From contig NZ_BMZN01000003.1 of assembly GCF_014652815.1 (NCBI RefSeq), positions 265,429 through 329,428 on the forward strand: a stretch of 64,000 nucleotides of DNA, in the 5' to 3' direction. Positions 48,620-58,472 of this stretch are shown here, one piece after another (the stretch's first letter is position 1; every line of letters starts with the position of its first letter). The DNA comes from Alcaligenes pakistanensis. Lineage in GTDB: Bacteria > Pseudomonadota > Gammaproteobacteria > Burkholderiales > Burkholderiaceae_B. The notes below the pieces were generated by a model that ran no database searches, was not told where the DNA came from, and worked only from the letters and a program-made list of their open reading frames with translations. The translations under genes and the position numbers were made by a program.

Positions 48620-49249
48620 TCAGGACTCCCGCCGACGCGCATCAAGCCGGTTCAAACGTCGATCCAGCTCGTCCAAACCTTGTATCAAACCGCTCGATTG
48701 CTCGCGCAGCCGATCCAGCTCAGGACGGGTCACCAGCAAGGCACTTTCTTCAGTCAGGTATTCGCTGGCATTGCCCGCCAGACGCTGACCCAGATCACGC
48801 AAACCGGAAAAAGCGCGACGCGCACCGCTGAACACACGTACAGCCATCACATCGCCCACAATTTTGGCCAGATCGTGTTCGGCATCCCAGCGCAGATTAG
48901 CAGCCAGATCGGACACCAGATTGGCCAGACCGGCTTCGCCCTGCACATGCATTAGCTGCGCCACACGGCTGAAATCGCCGTCTTGCAGGATTTGCGGTAG
49001 TTCGGGCAACTTGTCTTGTGGCAAGGTCAGGGTGACATCAGGCACCACAGCAGGATGACCCTGCTCCAGCATTCCTTGAGAACTAATGGTGTAGACCAAC
49101 TGCAAGCGGCCCACGACCAGCGAGACGGTCTTGCCCGCATAGCTGCGTAAACGCTCACGCGCCCAGTCCTCGCGGTCAAGCAAGGCATTGAGCAAACGCA
49201 CGCCCACGGCGCCAGGTTCTAGGAATGAGGGGATACCAAGCATGTCCAT
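48620..49249 (-). CDS. ubiJ: Ubiquinone biosynthesis accessory factor UbiJ
   Basis: This 209-residue SCP2-domain protein binds lipids in the soluble Ubi complex. The SCP2-like strand-helix region spans about residues 15-110 ([32 protein letters not shown]). A C-terminal coiled coil (about 165-205) is rich in Glu, Arg and Leu. It ends just before ubiB, and the pair forms a transcription unit separate from ubiE, since a terminator lies between them and the Tim44 gene. Confidence 0.9.
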   Translation of the reverse strand: MDMLGIPSFLEPGAVGVRLLNALLDREDWARERLRSYAGKTVSLVVGRLQLVYTISSQGMLEQGHPAVVPDVTLTLPQDKLPELPQILQDGDFSRVAQLMHVQGEAGLANLVSDLAANLRWDAEHDLAKIVGDVMAVRVFSGARRAFSGLRDLGQRLAGNASEYLTEESALLVTRPELDRLREQSSGLIQGLDELDRRLNRLDARRRES

Positions 49250-49386
49250 GTCAGTTTACTGCCGGGGCAAGTAAACCAGTCCAATTAAAACAGCCAGTTT
49301 AACCCGACACAGACACGGCCGGAGGTAAGAGGCTAAAGGAACACGGGCAAATGGGATCACGGCGAAACGAGTGCGCTCATAACAGA

Positions 49387-49414
49387 ACAGCCGCCTGATG
49401 AACAAGGCGGCTGT
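49387..49414 (-). terminator. Terminator after the Tim44-domain gene
   Basis: A perfect 9-bp ACAGCCGCC/GGCGGCTGT stem (49387-49395 with 49406-49414) lies 16 nt after the stop. The minus-strand tail is T-rich rather than a full T-run. Confidence 0.72.
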
Positions 49415-49429
49415 CTGTATAGATAAGAA

Positions 49430-50407
49430 TTAAGCGTTGGGGTCAACCGGGATTTGCTGAATACCAGCCAACATCCAACCGGCACCGTCGGCCTTGAACA
49501 GATTCCAGACCTCTTCAAAGCGGAAGGCTTCTGCACCCTCTTCTTCGCGCAGCATGCCCGAGTAACGAACGCTGGCCAGGTGACCATCAGCCACTTTTTC
49601 GATGCCCAGCAGTTCAGCATTGAGCAGCACGATTTGGGTGACGTTATCGCCCTGGCGCTGTGCAATCTGAGGCGCGGCTTCTTTGAGCAGATCGTCTGTC
49701 AAGAAGGTACGCAGTTGTTCCACATCGCCCTTGTCCCACAGTTTCTGGATTTCCACAAACTGAGTCTTGGCATTGGCCAGGAACGTAGGGGTATCAAAGT
49801 CACCAGGAATGAACCAGCTTTCGTCTACTGGCGGTGCTGGAACAGCGGCCACCGCAGCGGGCTGTGCAGCAGGAGCGGCAGCAGGCATAGGAGCCGGCGC
49901 AGCCTGAGGCTGTTGCCATGGGCTAGGAGCGGGGTCCGCATTACGCATCATGGACTGGCCACCGGCCTGTTGCATGGCAGGACGAGCCGCCGAACCACGC
50001 AGACGACGTACGATGAACAATACGGCGAAAATCACCAGACCAATCAGCAAGAGGCTAGACATCATTTCCAGGAAAGCGCCGCCCAGACCCATGCTGGAGA
50101 GCAAAGCAGCAATACCCAAACCAGCGGCAATACCGGCGATCGGGCCCAGGAAACGGGACATGCCCGACTTGGCCGCCGTACCGGCAGCAGCGGCGCCAGC
50201 AGCAGGAGCGGCCGAACGTGTTGCATTATTCGCGGCAGCTGGAGGCGTTGCAGCAGAACGGTTGGTGGTGATGTTGGAAGACTGTCGACCAAAGCTGGAG
50301 CCACCGCCCATGCGCCGTGCTTCCGCATCGTAGGAAACGGTCAGCAACGCGCCGGTGCTAAAAGCCAGCACAGCAGCCATGAAGTAACGAGAAAGCCGTT
50401 GGGACAT
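49430..50407 (-). CDS. Tim44-domain membrane protein
   Basis: A 325-residue protein with a signal-like N-terminal helix, a low-complexity Ser/Asn/Ala segment and two hydrophobic stretches (about 95-145, including LLLIGLVIFAVLFIVRRLRG). A Pro/Ala/Gln-rich linker precedes a C-terminal Tim44-like domain (about 195-320, ending GWMLAGIQQIPVDPNA). Bacterial Tim44-domain proteins are membrane-anchored with unclear roles. ATG 50407 is chosen because GGAG lies 9 nt upstream and it starts the signal helix. It lies between ubiE and ubiJ but is bounded by terminators on both sides. Confidence 0.85.
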   Translation of the reverse strand: MSQRLSRYFMAAVLAFSTGALLTVSYDAEARRMGGGSSFGRQSSNITTNRSAATPPAAANNATRSAAPAAGAAAAGTAAKSGMSRFLGPIAGIAAGLGIAALLSSMGLGGAFLEMMSSLLLIGLVIFAVLFIVRRLRGSAARPAMQQAGGQSMMRNADPAPSPWQQPQAAPAPMPAAAPAAQPAAVAAVPAPPVDESWFIPGDFDTPTFLANAKTQFVEIQKLWDKGDVEQLRTFLTDDLLKEAAPQIAQRQGDNVTQIVLLNAELLGIEKVADGHLASVRYSGMLREEEGAEAFRFEEVWNLFKADGAGWMLAGIQQIPVDPNA

Positions 50408-50564
50408 AGTCAAAAACTCCTGACCGTGATGGGCGCTTACAGAGAGGGGGTTTATTCCCAGGCAATGCCATCCCAGTCGATTATTCAAGAAAACTTACGA
50501 TAAGCTGAACATTAACATGACAACTTCTCATGCACCATGTTTTTTTTACCCTTAATTACAGACG

Positions 50565-50591
50565 AAAAACGAACGGCACCAGAAGGTGCCG
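50565..50591 (-). terminator. Rho-independent terminator of ubiE
   Basis: A CGGCACC/GGTGCCG stem (50574-50580 with 50585-50591) with a 4-nt loop is followed on the minus strand by a T-rich tract. It lies 27 nt after the ubiE stop. Confidence 0.8.
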
Positions 50592-50618
50592 CTGTTATAG
50601 AAAGGGGGACGCCTAGCA

Positions 50619-51389
50619 TCAATCCAGGCGAATGCCTTCGTGCAGCGCGGCCACGCCAGCTGTCAGATTGAAGTATTGAACTCGCTCCAGACCCACTTCG
50701 CGCATCATGTCAGCCAAGGTGTCCTGATCAGGGTGCATGCGAATGGATTCAGCCAGATAGCGGTAGCTCTCCTCGTCCTTGGCCACCAGCTTGCCAATAC
50801 GGGGCAGAACATTAAAGGAATACCAGTCGTAGGGAGCTCGCAAGGGCTTGGCCACACGAGAGAACTCCAGCACCAGCAATTTGCCGCCGGGGCGCAGCAC
50901 CCGCTTCATTTCAGCCAGGGCGCGGTCTTTGTGCGTCATATTGCGCAAGCCAAAGGCCACTGACACGCGGTCAAAATACGCATCCGGAAAAGGCAGGTGC
51001 TCGGCATCACAGACCGCAACGGGCGTAATAATGCCCCTGTCCTGCAAACGATCCCGGCCCACGCGCAACATGGAGCTATTGATATCGGTATGCCAGACCT
51101 CGCCATCAGCACCTGCCTGACGCGCAAAGGTTTTGGTCAAATCGCCCGTTCCTGCTGCAATATCCAACACCTTCATGCCAGGGCGCACAGCGGCACGCCC
51201 GATGGTGAAGGCTTTCCAGATACGGTGCAGACCACCCGACATCAAGTCGTTCATCACGTCGTAGTTATTAGCGACCGAATGAAAAACCTGGGCAACTTTG
51301 CCGGCTTTTTCGCTTTCAGCAACGGTTTGAAAGCCGAAATGCGTGTCGTCGTTCTGGGCGGAGGAGTGTTGAGGGCGCTGTTTTTCCAT
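50619..51389 (-). CDS. ubiE: Ubiquinone/menaquinone C-methyltransferase UbiE
   Basis: This 256-residue SAM-dependent enzyme methylates the C-2 position of the polyprenyl benzoquinol ring. It has [20 protein letters not shown] near residue 36, motif [17 protein letters not shown] (near 75), and the UbiE signature [13 protein letters not shown] plus [15 protein letters not shown]. It is divergent from phoB. With ispB, ubiJ and ubiB it marks aerobic ubiquinone synthesis. Confidence 0.95.
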   Translation of the reverse strand: MEKQRPQHSSAQNDDTHFGFQTVAESEKAGKVAQVFHSVANNYDVMNDLMSGGLHRIWKAFTIGRAAVRPGMKVLDIAAGTGDLTKTFARQAGADGEVWHTDINSSMLRVGRDRLQDRGIITPVAVCDAEHLPFPDAYFDRVSVAFGLRNMTHKDRALAEMKRVLRPGGKLLVLEFSRVAKPLRAPYDWYSFNVLPRIGKLVAKDEESYRYLAESIRMHPDQDTLADMMREVGLERVQYFNLTAGVAALHEGIRLD

Positions 51390-51647
51390 AGTGGCATAAT
51401 CGTAACGCAGATTTCCCGGTACAGAAACGAAAATCCCACCCGCTGGTAGCCGCCCATTTATGGACGTTCACAAACCTGAAACATTAACGCCATATGATGG
51501 CGCTATTACGTGCAGTCAGGGATGATTCAGCGCCCCGGTATTGCCTTGAAAGAGCTTTGTCAGATCGACAGCCCGGCCCCTTCAGGACCATACCCACCGC
51601 CTGCCTGACCATCTTTTATTTTTTATCGGACCAGTCTGAAGCTAACA

Positions 51648-52358
51648 ATGAGTACAAGCATATTAGTTGTGGAAGATGAGCCAGCGATCCAGGAGCTGAT
51701 TTCCGTCAACCTGTCCTTTGCCGGCCATAAAGTGCTGCGCGCCTTCGATGCCGAACAAGCCCAGATCCTTATCCGTGCAGAACTGCCAGATTTGATTCTG
51801 GTGGACTGGATGCTGCCCGGCTCTTCGGGTATCAATCTGGCCCGCAAGCTGCGCTCGGACGAGCGTACTCGCCATATCCCGGTCATCATGCTGACAGCTA
51901 AGGGCTCGGAGCAAGACAAGGTAGACGGCCTGGAAGCCGGTGCGGATGACTACATCACCAAACCTTTCTCGCCCAAAGAGCTGATTGCCCGCATCAAGGC
52001 TGTGTTGCGCCGCCGCGCGCCCCAGTTGACCGATGATGTCATTGCTATCAGCAACTTGCAGCTGGACCCCAGCACACACCGTCTGTCCAGCCAGGGCATG
52101 GCGCTGACCATCGGCCCCACCGAATTTCGTTTGCTGCATTTTTTCATGACCCATACCGAGCGCGTCTTTACCCGCTCCCAATTGCTGGATCAGGTCTGGG
52201 GCGATCACGTGTTTGTCGAAGAACGTACGGTTGATGTCCATATCCGTCGCTTGCGCAAGGCGCTGGAGCCTAGCGGACACGATAAACATATTGAAACGAT
52301 TCGTGGCTCAGGCTATCGTTTTGCCCTTTCCCCACTGGAAAAGGCGCCTAACGCCTGA
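51648..52358 (+). CDS. phoB: Phosphate regulon response regulator PhoB
   Basis: This 236-residue OmpR-class response regulator has a receiver domain with the acidic pair EDE near residue 10, the phospho-acceptor Asp in LVDWMLPG (near 54) and the Lys in TKPFSPKELI (near 105). A winged-helix DNA-binding domain (about 130-230) has TRSQLLDQVWGDHVFVEERT. It is followed after 4 nt by phoR. No pst or phoU genes lie in the window. Confidence 0.94.
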   Translation: MSTSILVVEDEPAIQELISVNLSFAGHKVLRAFDAEQAQILIRAELPDLILVDWMLPGSSGINLARKLRSDERTRHIPVIMLTAKGSEQDKVDGLEAGADDYITKPFSPKELIARIKAVLRRRAPQLTDDVIAISNLQLDPSTHRLSSQGMALTIGPTEFRLLHFFMTHTERVFTRSQLLDQVWGDHVFVEERTVDVHIRRLRKALEPSGHDKHIETIRGSGYRFALSPLEKAPNA

Positions 52359-52362
52359 TCCC

Positions 52363-53661
52363 ATGTTCAGCATATTCACGTCTATTGTTATTTGGGCCCT
52401 TCTGGGCAGCTTGATCGGCTGGTGGCTTGGGCCATCTATCGGTCTGGCTTTGTTTTGCGGTGGCCTGCTGATGCTGATTGTCATCAGCACCGTGCAATTG
52501 TCTCGCGTGGCACGCTGGACCCGCAATCTGACCGACCCACCGCCCCCCGCTGTCGGCCCCTGGGACGCCATTCTGGCCCCCATTTACCGCCAATTGCGAC
52601 GCGACCGGCAGGAAATTCAAGATCTGAACCGCTACGTAGACGGCATCATGATGGCGGCCGAGGCCCTGCCTGATGGCGCCATTACCCTGAACGGGGAAAT
52701 GGAGCTGCAATGGTGCAACCAGACAGCCTGTGAACACATAGGTTTGAATCTGGCGACAGACCGGCACCACAGCATCTTCAATATTTTGCGCGAACCCGAG
52801 TTTTCACGTTATGCGCGGCAAGCTCAATGGGATGGCCCTTTGCTGCTGCACCTGGGCAAAGACGGCCGCGAGCGCTCCTTGCTGTTGCAATTGACGCCTT
52901 ACGGACTGGGCCAATTCCTGATCGTGACCCGTGACGTCACCCAGATGGAAATGCTGGAAACCACCCGTAAAGACTTTGTCGCCAATGTCTCGCACGAATT
53001 ACGCACCCCTTTGACCGTGTTGCTGGGTTTTCTGGAGACCCTGCAAGACCTGCCGCCCGAAAGCCTGCCCCAAGAGCAGCGCCAGCGCTATGAACAAATG
53101 ATGCTGGAACAGACCCGTCACATGCAGTCTATTGTTTCGGACTTGCTGACGCTGTCGACACTCGAATCCTCCCCTACCGTCGAGGGCGAGACCGTGCAGG
53201 TAAGCCAATTGATTCTGAGTGCGCTGAAACAAGGCGAGGCTATTTCAGGCGGGCAACACAGCTTTGTCACCGAAATAGACCCGCAATTAGCCATTCAGGG
53301 CATGGAAACCGAATTAAGCTCGGCGGTCTCCAACTTGATTACCAATGCGGTGCGCTATACCCCCAAGGACGGCACCATCACCGTACGGTGGTACTTGAAC
53401 GACAGCGGTGAAGCCTGTTATTCGGTGCAGGACACAGGCATCGGTATTGCCGCCCAGGACATTCCCCGTTTGACCGAACGTTTTTACCGGGTTGATAAGG
53501 GCCGTTCGCGCTCCACCGGCGGCACAGGCTTGGGTCTAGCCATTACCAAACACATTATCGTGCGACATAACGCGGACCTGCAGATTCAGAGTCGTCTGGG
53601 CGTAGGCAGCGTATTTATGTTGCGTTTCCCCAAGAGCCGGGTTCGACTCCAGGACAGCTAA
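52363..53661 (+). CDS. phoR: Phosphate regulon sensor kinase PhoR
   Basis: This 432-residue membrane histidine kinase has two close N-terminal helices (about 1-40), a short linker and a PAS domain (about 90-190). The H-box FVANVSHELRTPLTVLLGFL is near residue 208, followed by N, G1 and G2 boxes (SNLITNAVRYTP, DTGIGI, GGTGLGLAI). The small periplasmic portion and PAS region match PhoR. ATG 52363 is chosen since it lies 4 nt after phoB and opens the first helix. Confidence 0.94.
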   Translation: MFSIFTSIVIWALLGSLIGWWLGPSIGLALFCGGLLMLIVISTVQLSRVARWTRNLTDPPPPAVGPWDAILAPIYRQLRRDRQEIQDLNRYVDGIMMAAEALPDGAITLNGEMELQWCNQTACEHIGLNLATDRHHSIFNILREPEFSRYARQAQWDGPLLLHLGKDGRERSLLLQLTPYGLGQFLIVTRDVTQMEMLETTRKDFVANVSHELRTPLTVLLGFLETLQDLPPESLPQEQRQRYEQMMLEQTRHMQSIVSDLLTLSTLESSPTVEGETVQVSQLILSALKQGEAISGGQHSFVTEIDPQLAIQGMETELSSAVSNLITNAVRYTPKDGTITVRWYLNDSGEACYSVQDTGIGIAAQDIPRLTERFYRVDKGRSRSTGGTGLGLAITKHIIVRHNADLQIQSRLGVGSVFMLRFPKSRVRLQDS

Positions 53662-53742
53662 GACCTGTAGAGCCGAATTTGGCCCTACAATTAACGGCTC
53701 TGAAGACCACGTTGGCGGCCTTACGCCGCACAGGAGCCAAGC

Positions 53743-54174
53743 ATGTCCAATACCAACGAGCTGCGCCCTTTCCACCTGGCTTTTCCGGTCCATGATCTGG
53801 CCGTTGCACGCCAGTTCTATGGACAGACACTGGGCTGTCCCGAAGGCCGATCCTCTGATCAGTGGATTGACTTCAATTTCTACGGCCACCAGATCGTGGC
53901 CCACTTGGCCCCTTCCGAGTGTGGCAGCAACGCCACCAGCGCCGTCGATGCGCACAACGTTCCTGTGCGCCATTTTGGCGTCGTGCTGGACATGCCCACC
54001 TGGCAAACCCTAGCCGACAAGCTGGTCGCCGCTGGCACCAAATTCGTGATCGAGCCCTACATCCGCTTCAAAGGCGAACCCGGCGAACAAGCCACCATGT
54101 TCTTCATGGACCCGTCTGGCAACGCCCTGGAGTTCAAGGCCTTCAATAGCCTGGACTCGCTTTTTGCCAAATAA
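53743..54174 (+). CDS. VOC-family (glyoxalase-like) protein
   Basis: A 143-residue protein with two paired beta-alpha-beta-beta-beta modules of the vicinal oxygen chelate superfamily. [20 protein letters not shown] opens the first, and [14 protein letters not shown] closes the second with a likely metal-binding Glu. The conserved His and Glu ligands suggest a metal-dependent lyase, isomerase or dioxygenase, with no specific substrate deducible. Only 2 nt separate it from pxpB, so it may act in the same pathway. Confidence 0.87.
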   Translation: MSNTNELRPFHLAFPVHDLAVARQFYGQTLGCPEGRSSDQWIDFNFYGHQIVAHLAPSECGSNATSAVDAHNVPVRHFGVVLDMPTWQTLADKLVAAGTKFVIEPYIRFKGEPGEQATMFFMDPSGNALEFKAFNSLDSLFAK

Positions 54175-54176
54175 CG

Positions 54177-54875
54177 ATGCACAAGTCCTGGCAACTGACT
54201 GAACAAGGCGACCGCTGCCTGCTGGTGCAGTTCAGTGGTGAACTCTCCTTGGAAACCGGTTTACGTTGCACGCGCGCAGCGCGACTGCTGCGCGCCCAGG
54301 CACCGGCCTGTATCAGTGATCTGGTCCCCAGCTTTACGGCAGTCGCTATCCATTTCTACCCGGATGGCAGCAGCGACCAGTTGGCACGCTTGCACGACTA
54401 TGTTCATCAGGCGCTGGCCGAGCTCGATGCCAGCACCGATCAAGCCGCCCCTGGTGCCTTGGTGGATATTCCGGTTTGCTACGGCGGCCCCTTCGGCCCT
54501 GACCTGCCTGCCATTGCCGAACAATTGGGACTAAGTCAGGAACAAGTCATTGAGCTGCACAGCAGTCAAGTGCAGTTGGTATTCATGGTGGGCTTTGCTC
54601 CCGGCGCTCCCTATGTGGGGATTTTGCCCGAGCAGCTTAATGTGCCGCGCCGCGCCACACCGCGCACGGTGCTGCCCAAAGGCTCGGTAGCGATTGCCAA
54701 CCAGCAAACCATTATTTATCCCAACGAATCGCCCGGTGGCTGGCATTTAATTGGCCGCTCGCCGGTTAACTTGTTCGATGCCCGGCGCTCCCCTGCTGCC
54801 CTGCTCGCCCCTGGCGATCAAGTCCGCTTTGTGTCGCTGCCCCACGAACAGTTCGATCACTGGACACCTGCATGA
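54177..54875 (+). CDS. pxpB: 5-Oxoprolinase subunit PxpB (KipI-like)
   Basis: This 232-residue subunit of the prokaryotic ATP-dependent 5-oxoprolinase PxpABC clears 5-oxoproline, a damage product of glutamine. The conserved core GFAPGAPYVGILPEQLNVPR (near residue 139) and GSVAIANQQTIIYPNESPGG (near 166) are diagnostic. Its end overlaps pxpC by 4 nt. Confidence 0.92.
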   Translation: MHKSWQLTEQGDRCLLVQFSGELSLETGLRCTRAARLLRAQAPACISDLVPSFTAVAIHFYPDGSSDQLARLHDYVHQALAELDASTDQAAPGALVDIPVCYGGPFGPDLPAIAEQLGLSQEQVIELHSSQVQLVFMVGFAPGAPYVGILPEQLNVPRRATPRTVLPKGSVAIANQQTIIYPNESPGGWHLIGRSPVNLFDARRSPAALLAPGDQVRFVSLPHEQFDHWTPA

Positions 54876-55891
54876 CGGTGCATATCCTCAAACCAGGCAT
54901 GATGAGCAGCCTGCAAGACCGAGGCCGTTATGGGCATCAACACCTGGGGGTCTCCCCCAGCGGTGCCATGGATGAGCGCGCTCACCGTCTGGCCCATTTG
55001 CTGGCGGGTAATTCTGCAGCGCAGGATCTGGCCAGCCTGGAAATCACTCTGCAAGGCCCCAGCCTGCGTTTTGATGAACCCGCCTTGTTTGTTCTGACAG
55101 GCGCGGATATGAACGCCACGTTGGACGACCAAGCAGTCGCGGTCTTGCGCCCTACACTGGCCCGCGCCGGGCAAACACTGAACTTGCAGGCAGCCAAACC
55201 CAATCATGGCGCTCGCACTTATTTGTCTATCTACGGCGGCTTCCAGGTCGAGTCCCTGCTGGGCAGCCAAAGTACCCATATGCGGGTCGGCCTGGGTGGT
55301 TTTGAAGGCCGCGCCTTGAAAAAAGGCGACCAGATTCAGCTGGCCCAGCCACTGCCTGATGACGAAACCGCACTGAACCGACTACAGGCCGAACTGGATG
55401 AACTGCGCATCTACATGCCAGCTGCCTTGGCATTAGCTCCCCGAGAGCGCGTGCGCGTCATTCTGGATCAAGCCGATTTGTTTACCGACGAATCACTGGC
55501 TCTATTTCAAAGCCAAAGCTACCGTATCAGCCCGGCATCAGAGCGCATGGGTTACCGCCTGGAAGGCCAGCCCCTGCAGCGCAAAACCCCCAAAGAACTG
55601 CTGTCCGCCCCCACCTGCTTTGGCACGATTCAGGTTCCCAACGACGGCCAGCCTATTGTGTTGATGGCCGACCGACAAACCACCGGCGGCTACCCTCGCA
55701 TCGGCCAGCTTGCCAGCGTGGATTTGGCGCAAATCGCACAGCGTTTACCGGGTCAGAATCTAGGTTTTGAAGTGATAACACTAGAGCAAGCACATGCTCT
55801 GGCTACGCGTCAGGAACAAGCGTTTACGCGCTTAAATGACAGCTTGGAAAGCTTGCGGAAGGCTTGCGCACAATGCATGGACCGCGCCTAA
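54872..55891 (+). CDS. pxpC: 5-Oxoprolinase subunit PxpC (KipA-like)
   Basis: This 339-residue subunit has the family core MSSLQDRGRYGHQHLGVSPS (near residue 9), GAMDERAHRLAHLLAGN and a late VPNDGQPIVLMADRQTTGGY (near 252). Its ATG overlaps pxpB (ATGA). The third subunit PxpA (LamB/YcsF family) is not in the window and must be encoded elsewhere or be missing. Confidence 0.92.
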   Translation: MTVHILKPGMMSSLQDRGRYGHQHLGVSPSGAMDERAHRLAHLLAGNSAAQDLASLEITLQGPSLRFDEPALFVLTGADMNATLDDQAVAVLRPTLARAGQTLNLQAAKPNHGARTYLSIYGGFQVESLLGSQSTHMRVGLGGFEGRALKKGDQIQLAQPLPDDETALNRLQAELDELRIYMPAALALAPRERVRVILDQADLFTDESLALFQSQSYRISPASERMGYRLEGQPLQRKTPKELLSAPTCFGTIQVPNDGQPIVLMADRQTTGGYPRIGQLASVDLAQIAQRLPGQNLGFEVITLEQAHALATRQEQAFTRLNDSLESLRKACAQCMDRA

Positions 55892-56003
55892 GGCCTTACC
55901 CTCTGGATTAGGGCCATATAAGACCTGATCCCATTCGCCCATACAAAAAATGCGCTTCAATTACTAAGCTCAAACAAGGGCGCGCCATCCATTTCTGAAT
56001 CGC

Positions 56004-56050
56004 CATAGAAAACACCCCAAAAACTGGAAAAAATCCGATGTTTGGGGTGT
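56004..56050 (-). terminator. Terminator of ilvA
   Basis: A perfect 10-bp ACACCCCAAA/TTTGGGGTGT stem (56012-56021 with 56041-56050) with a 19-nt loop lies 73 nt after the ilvA stop. The minus-strand tail contains a short T-run. It may also stop pxpC transcripts from the other side. Confidence 0.7.
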
Positions 56051-56123
56051 TGTTCAGGTTCCGGACGGAATGCTTCCGCGCTGTCTGACGCGAAGCTCTT
56101 CAGCTATCGCGCCATCTGCCAAA

Positions 56124-57632
56124 TTACAGAAACAGCTTGTAGGCGGGGTTATCTGTCTCGTCCCAGTGTGGGTAGCCAAGATTACCCAAAAAGGCTTTGA
56201 ATTCCTTTTTATCGGCAGACGGCACCTGAATACCGATCAAGATACGGCCGTAGTCGTCCCCCTGGTTACGATAGTGGAACAAGCTGATATTCCAGTCCTG
56301 ATTCATGCTGGACAGGAATTTACGCAAGGCACCGGGGCGCTCTGGAAACTCAAAACGCAGCAGGACTTCGTCCGTTGCCTGGCTGGACACCCCGCCCACC
56401 ATATGGCGTACATGGGTCTTTGCCAGTTCATTGCCCGTCAGATTCAGGGTGCCAAAGCCTTTCTTTACAAAACGCTCTTCCAGTTTTTCGATCTCCGCTT
56501 CCGAGGAAATCGACAGCCCCACAAAGACATGCGCCTTTTCAGGGTTGGACATGCGGTAGTTAAACTCGGTCACCGAACGCGTACCCAGGGCATCACACAG
56601 GCGGCGGAAGCTGCCTTTGGCCTCGGGAATCGTCAGGGCGAACAGGGCCTCACGAGCCTGACCCACATCCGCACGGTCTGCCACCATGCGCATACGGTCA
56701 AAGTTCATGTTGGCGCCAGACGTCACCGCAATCAGTGTCTTGTTCTTGAGCTTATGTTGGGCGGCATAGCGCTTGGCACCAGCCAAGGCCAAGGCACCAG
56801 CAGGCTCCAGTACGCTACGCGAATCCTGAAACACATCTTTGATTGCCGCGCAGATGGCGTCTGTATCGACAATGACAAAGTCATCCACATACTGACGCAC
56901 CAGACGGAAGGTTTCCAACCCCACTTGCTTGACGGCCGTGCCATCAGAAAACAGGCCAACGTCCGACAAGTTCACGCGGCGGCCAGCCTTGATACTGCGC
57001 ACCATGGCACAGGAATCCTCGGTCTGCACGCCGATCACTTTGATCTCTGGGCGCAGGGCCTTGATGTAGGTAGCCACCCCTGCAGCCAGACCGCCGCCCC
57101 CAATCGCCACAAACACGGCTTCAATCGGGCCGGGATGCTGCTGGAGGATTTCCATAGCCACTGTGCCCTGCCCAGCGATGACATCGGGGTCGTCAAAAGG
57201 ATGCACAAAGGTCAGGCCTTCGCTCTTTTGCAGCTCCAAGGCATGCTGATAGGAATCGGAATAGCTCTCGCCTACCAGAACCACTTCACCGCCCAGATTG
57301 CGCACGCCATCAATTTTGACTTGCGGGGTGGTCGTTGGCATCACAATAACGGCACGACAACCCAGCTTGCGCGCTGACATTGCCACACCTTGTGCATGGT
57401 TACCCGCGGATGCCGCCAGTACGCCACGCTTTAATTCTGCGGCCGACAGATTGGCCATTTTGTTATAGGCACCGCGCAACTTGAAGCTAAAAACAGGTTG
57501 ATAGTCTTCGCGCTTGAGCAGCACCGTGTTACTAATTCGTGCCGATACCTGAGGAGCGGGTTCCAGTGGTGTTTCGATAGCAATATCGTACACTTTTGAG
57601 GTCAGAATGCGCTTAAGGTAATCGTTCGACAT
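56124..57632 (-). CDS. ilvA: Biosynthetic threonine ammonia-lyase IlvA
   Basis: This 502-residue PLP enzyme converts threonine to 2-oxobutanoate, the first step of isoleucine synthesis. The PLP lysine lies in PVFSFKLRGAYNKM (near residue 52), and the glycine-rich phosphate loop GGGGLAAGVATY is near 180. The C-terminal 180 residues hold two ACT-like regulatory domains, the mark of the isoleucine-inhibited biosynthetic form. Divergent from the YqaA-type gene. Confidence 0.95.
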   Translation of the reverse strand: MSNDYLKRILTSKVYDIAIETPLEPAPQVSARISNTVLLKREDYQPVFSFKLRGAYNKMANLSAAELKRGVLAASAGNHAQGVAMSARKLGCRAVIVMPTTTPQVKIDGVRNLGGEVVLVGESYSDSYQHALELQKSEGLTFVHPFDDPDVIAGQGTVAMEILQQHPGPIEAVFVAIGGGGLAAGVATYIKALRPEIKVIGVQTEDSCAMVRSIKAGRRVNLSDVGLFSDGTAVKQVGLETFRLVRQYVDDFVIVDTDAICAAIKDVFQDSRSVLEPAGALALAGAKRYAAQHKLKNKTLIAVTSGANMNFDRMRMVADRADVGQAREALFALTIPEAKGSFRRLCDALGTRSVTEFNYRMSNPEKAHVFVGLSISSEAEIEKLEERFVKKGFGTLNLTGNELAKTHVRHMVGGVSSQATDEVLLRFEFPERPGALRKFLSSMNQDWNISLFHYRNQGDDYGRILIGIQVPSADKKEFKAFLGNLGYPHWDETDNPAYKLFL

Positions 57633-57783
57633 GATTCAAGTTTCAAGTAACAGCCGGTTTGCCACCAAGGCCAGTGCCAGGCCCCTGCCTGAGACTGCTC
57701 ACCGGGGAAGAAAAACAGAATACCATAGGCGGATGCCCTAACTGGCGTCCATTCCCCCTTCCCGAGAACCATCTACTTTATCT

Positions 57784-58326
57784 ATGCAAGCCTGGATCTC
57801 CGATCTTATTTCTTGGCTCTTGACCGCCCTGTCCTTACCCGAAGTGGGTTTAAGCGCCATCTTTATCATCAGTCTGGTCTCGGCCACCTTGCTCCCCCTG
57901 GGTTCAGAACCAGCTGTTTTTGCCTACATCAACCTGGCGCCGACGATGTTCTGGCCTGCCGTGCTGGTTGCTACGGTAGGCAATACCGTAGGCGGTGCCA
58001 TCAGCTACGCCACTGGCCTGGGCGCGGAAAAAGCCTATGAAGCCTGGCGCCTGAAGCACCCGCATCACAGCGAGGACGAGCAAACGCCCAAAAACAAAGC
58101 AGCGGGTCGCTGGCATGAACTAGGGCAGCGCTGGCTGACCCGCGTGGGCCCGCCCGCCCTGCTCCTGTCCTGGCTGCCCGTCGTGGGCGACCCGCTGTGC
58201 GCCGTGGCCGGTTGGCTACGCCTGCCGTTTTGGCCCAGCGTGTTTTATATGGCTGTCGGAAAACTGGGGCGCTATATAACCATGACCGCCGGTTTGCTAT
58301 GGATTTTCCCTAAGCTCGGTTGGTAA
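57784..58326 (+). CDS. YqaA-family (DedA-like VTT) membrane protein
   Basis: A 180-residue inner membrane protein with four or five hydrophobic helices. It has the SNARE-assoc/VTT-type motif ATVGNTVGGAISYATGLGAE (near residue 60) and a re-entrant LSWLPVVGDPLCAVAGWLR (near 128). A His/Glu/Lys-rich cytoplasmic loop lies between. YqaA proteins are related to DedA flippase-like proteins; the substrate is unknown. Confidence 0.88.
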   Translation: MQAWISDLISWLLTALSLPEVGLSAIFIISLVSATLLPLGSEPAVFAYINLAPTMFWPAVLVATVGNTVGGAISYATGLGAEKAYEAWRLKHPHHSEDEQTPKNKAAGRWHELGQRWLTRVGPPALLLSWLPVVGDPLCAVAGWLRLPFWPSVFYMAVGKLGRYITMTAGLLWIFPKLGW

Positions 58327-58472
58327 TTTGCTGCAAACAGGCCGCAAACGTCTCTTTATCCCTGCCTTGGCCCTCTAGTAAGGGGGCAGCCTGCCTGCGA
58401 TTCGTATACACTTGCCTTTTGCCTCTCTGCTCCTCGCTGAGCCGCCCTTGACGGGCCTTGCCAACTATAGCT

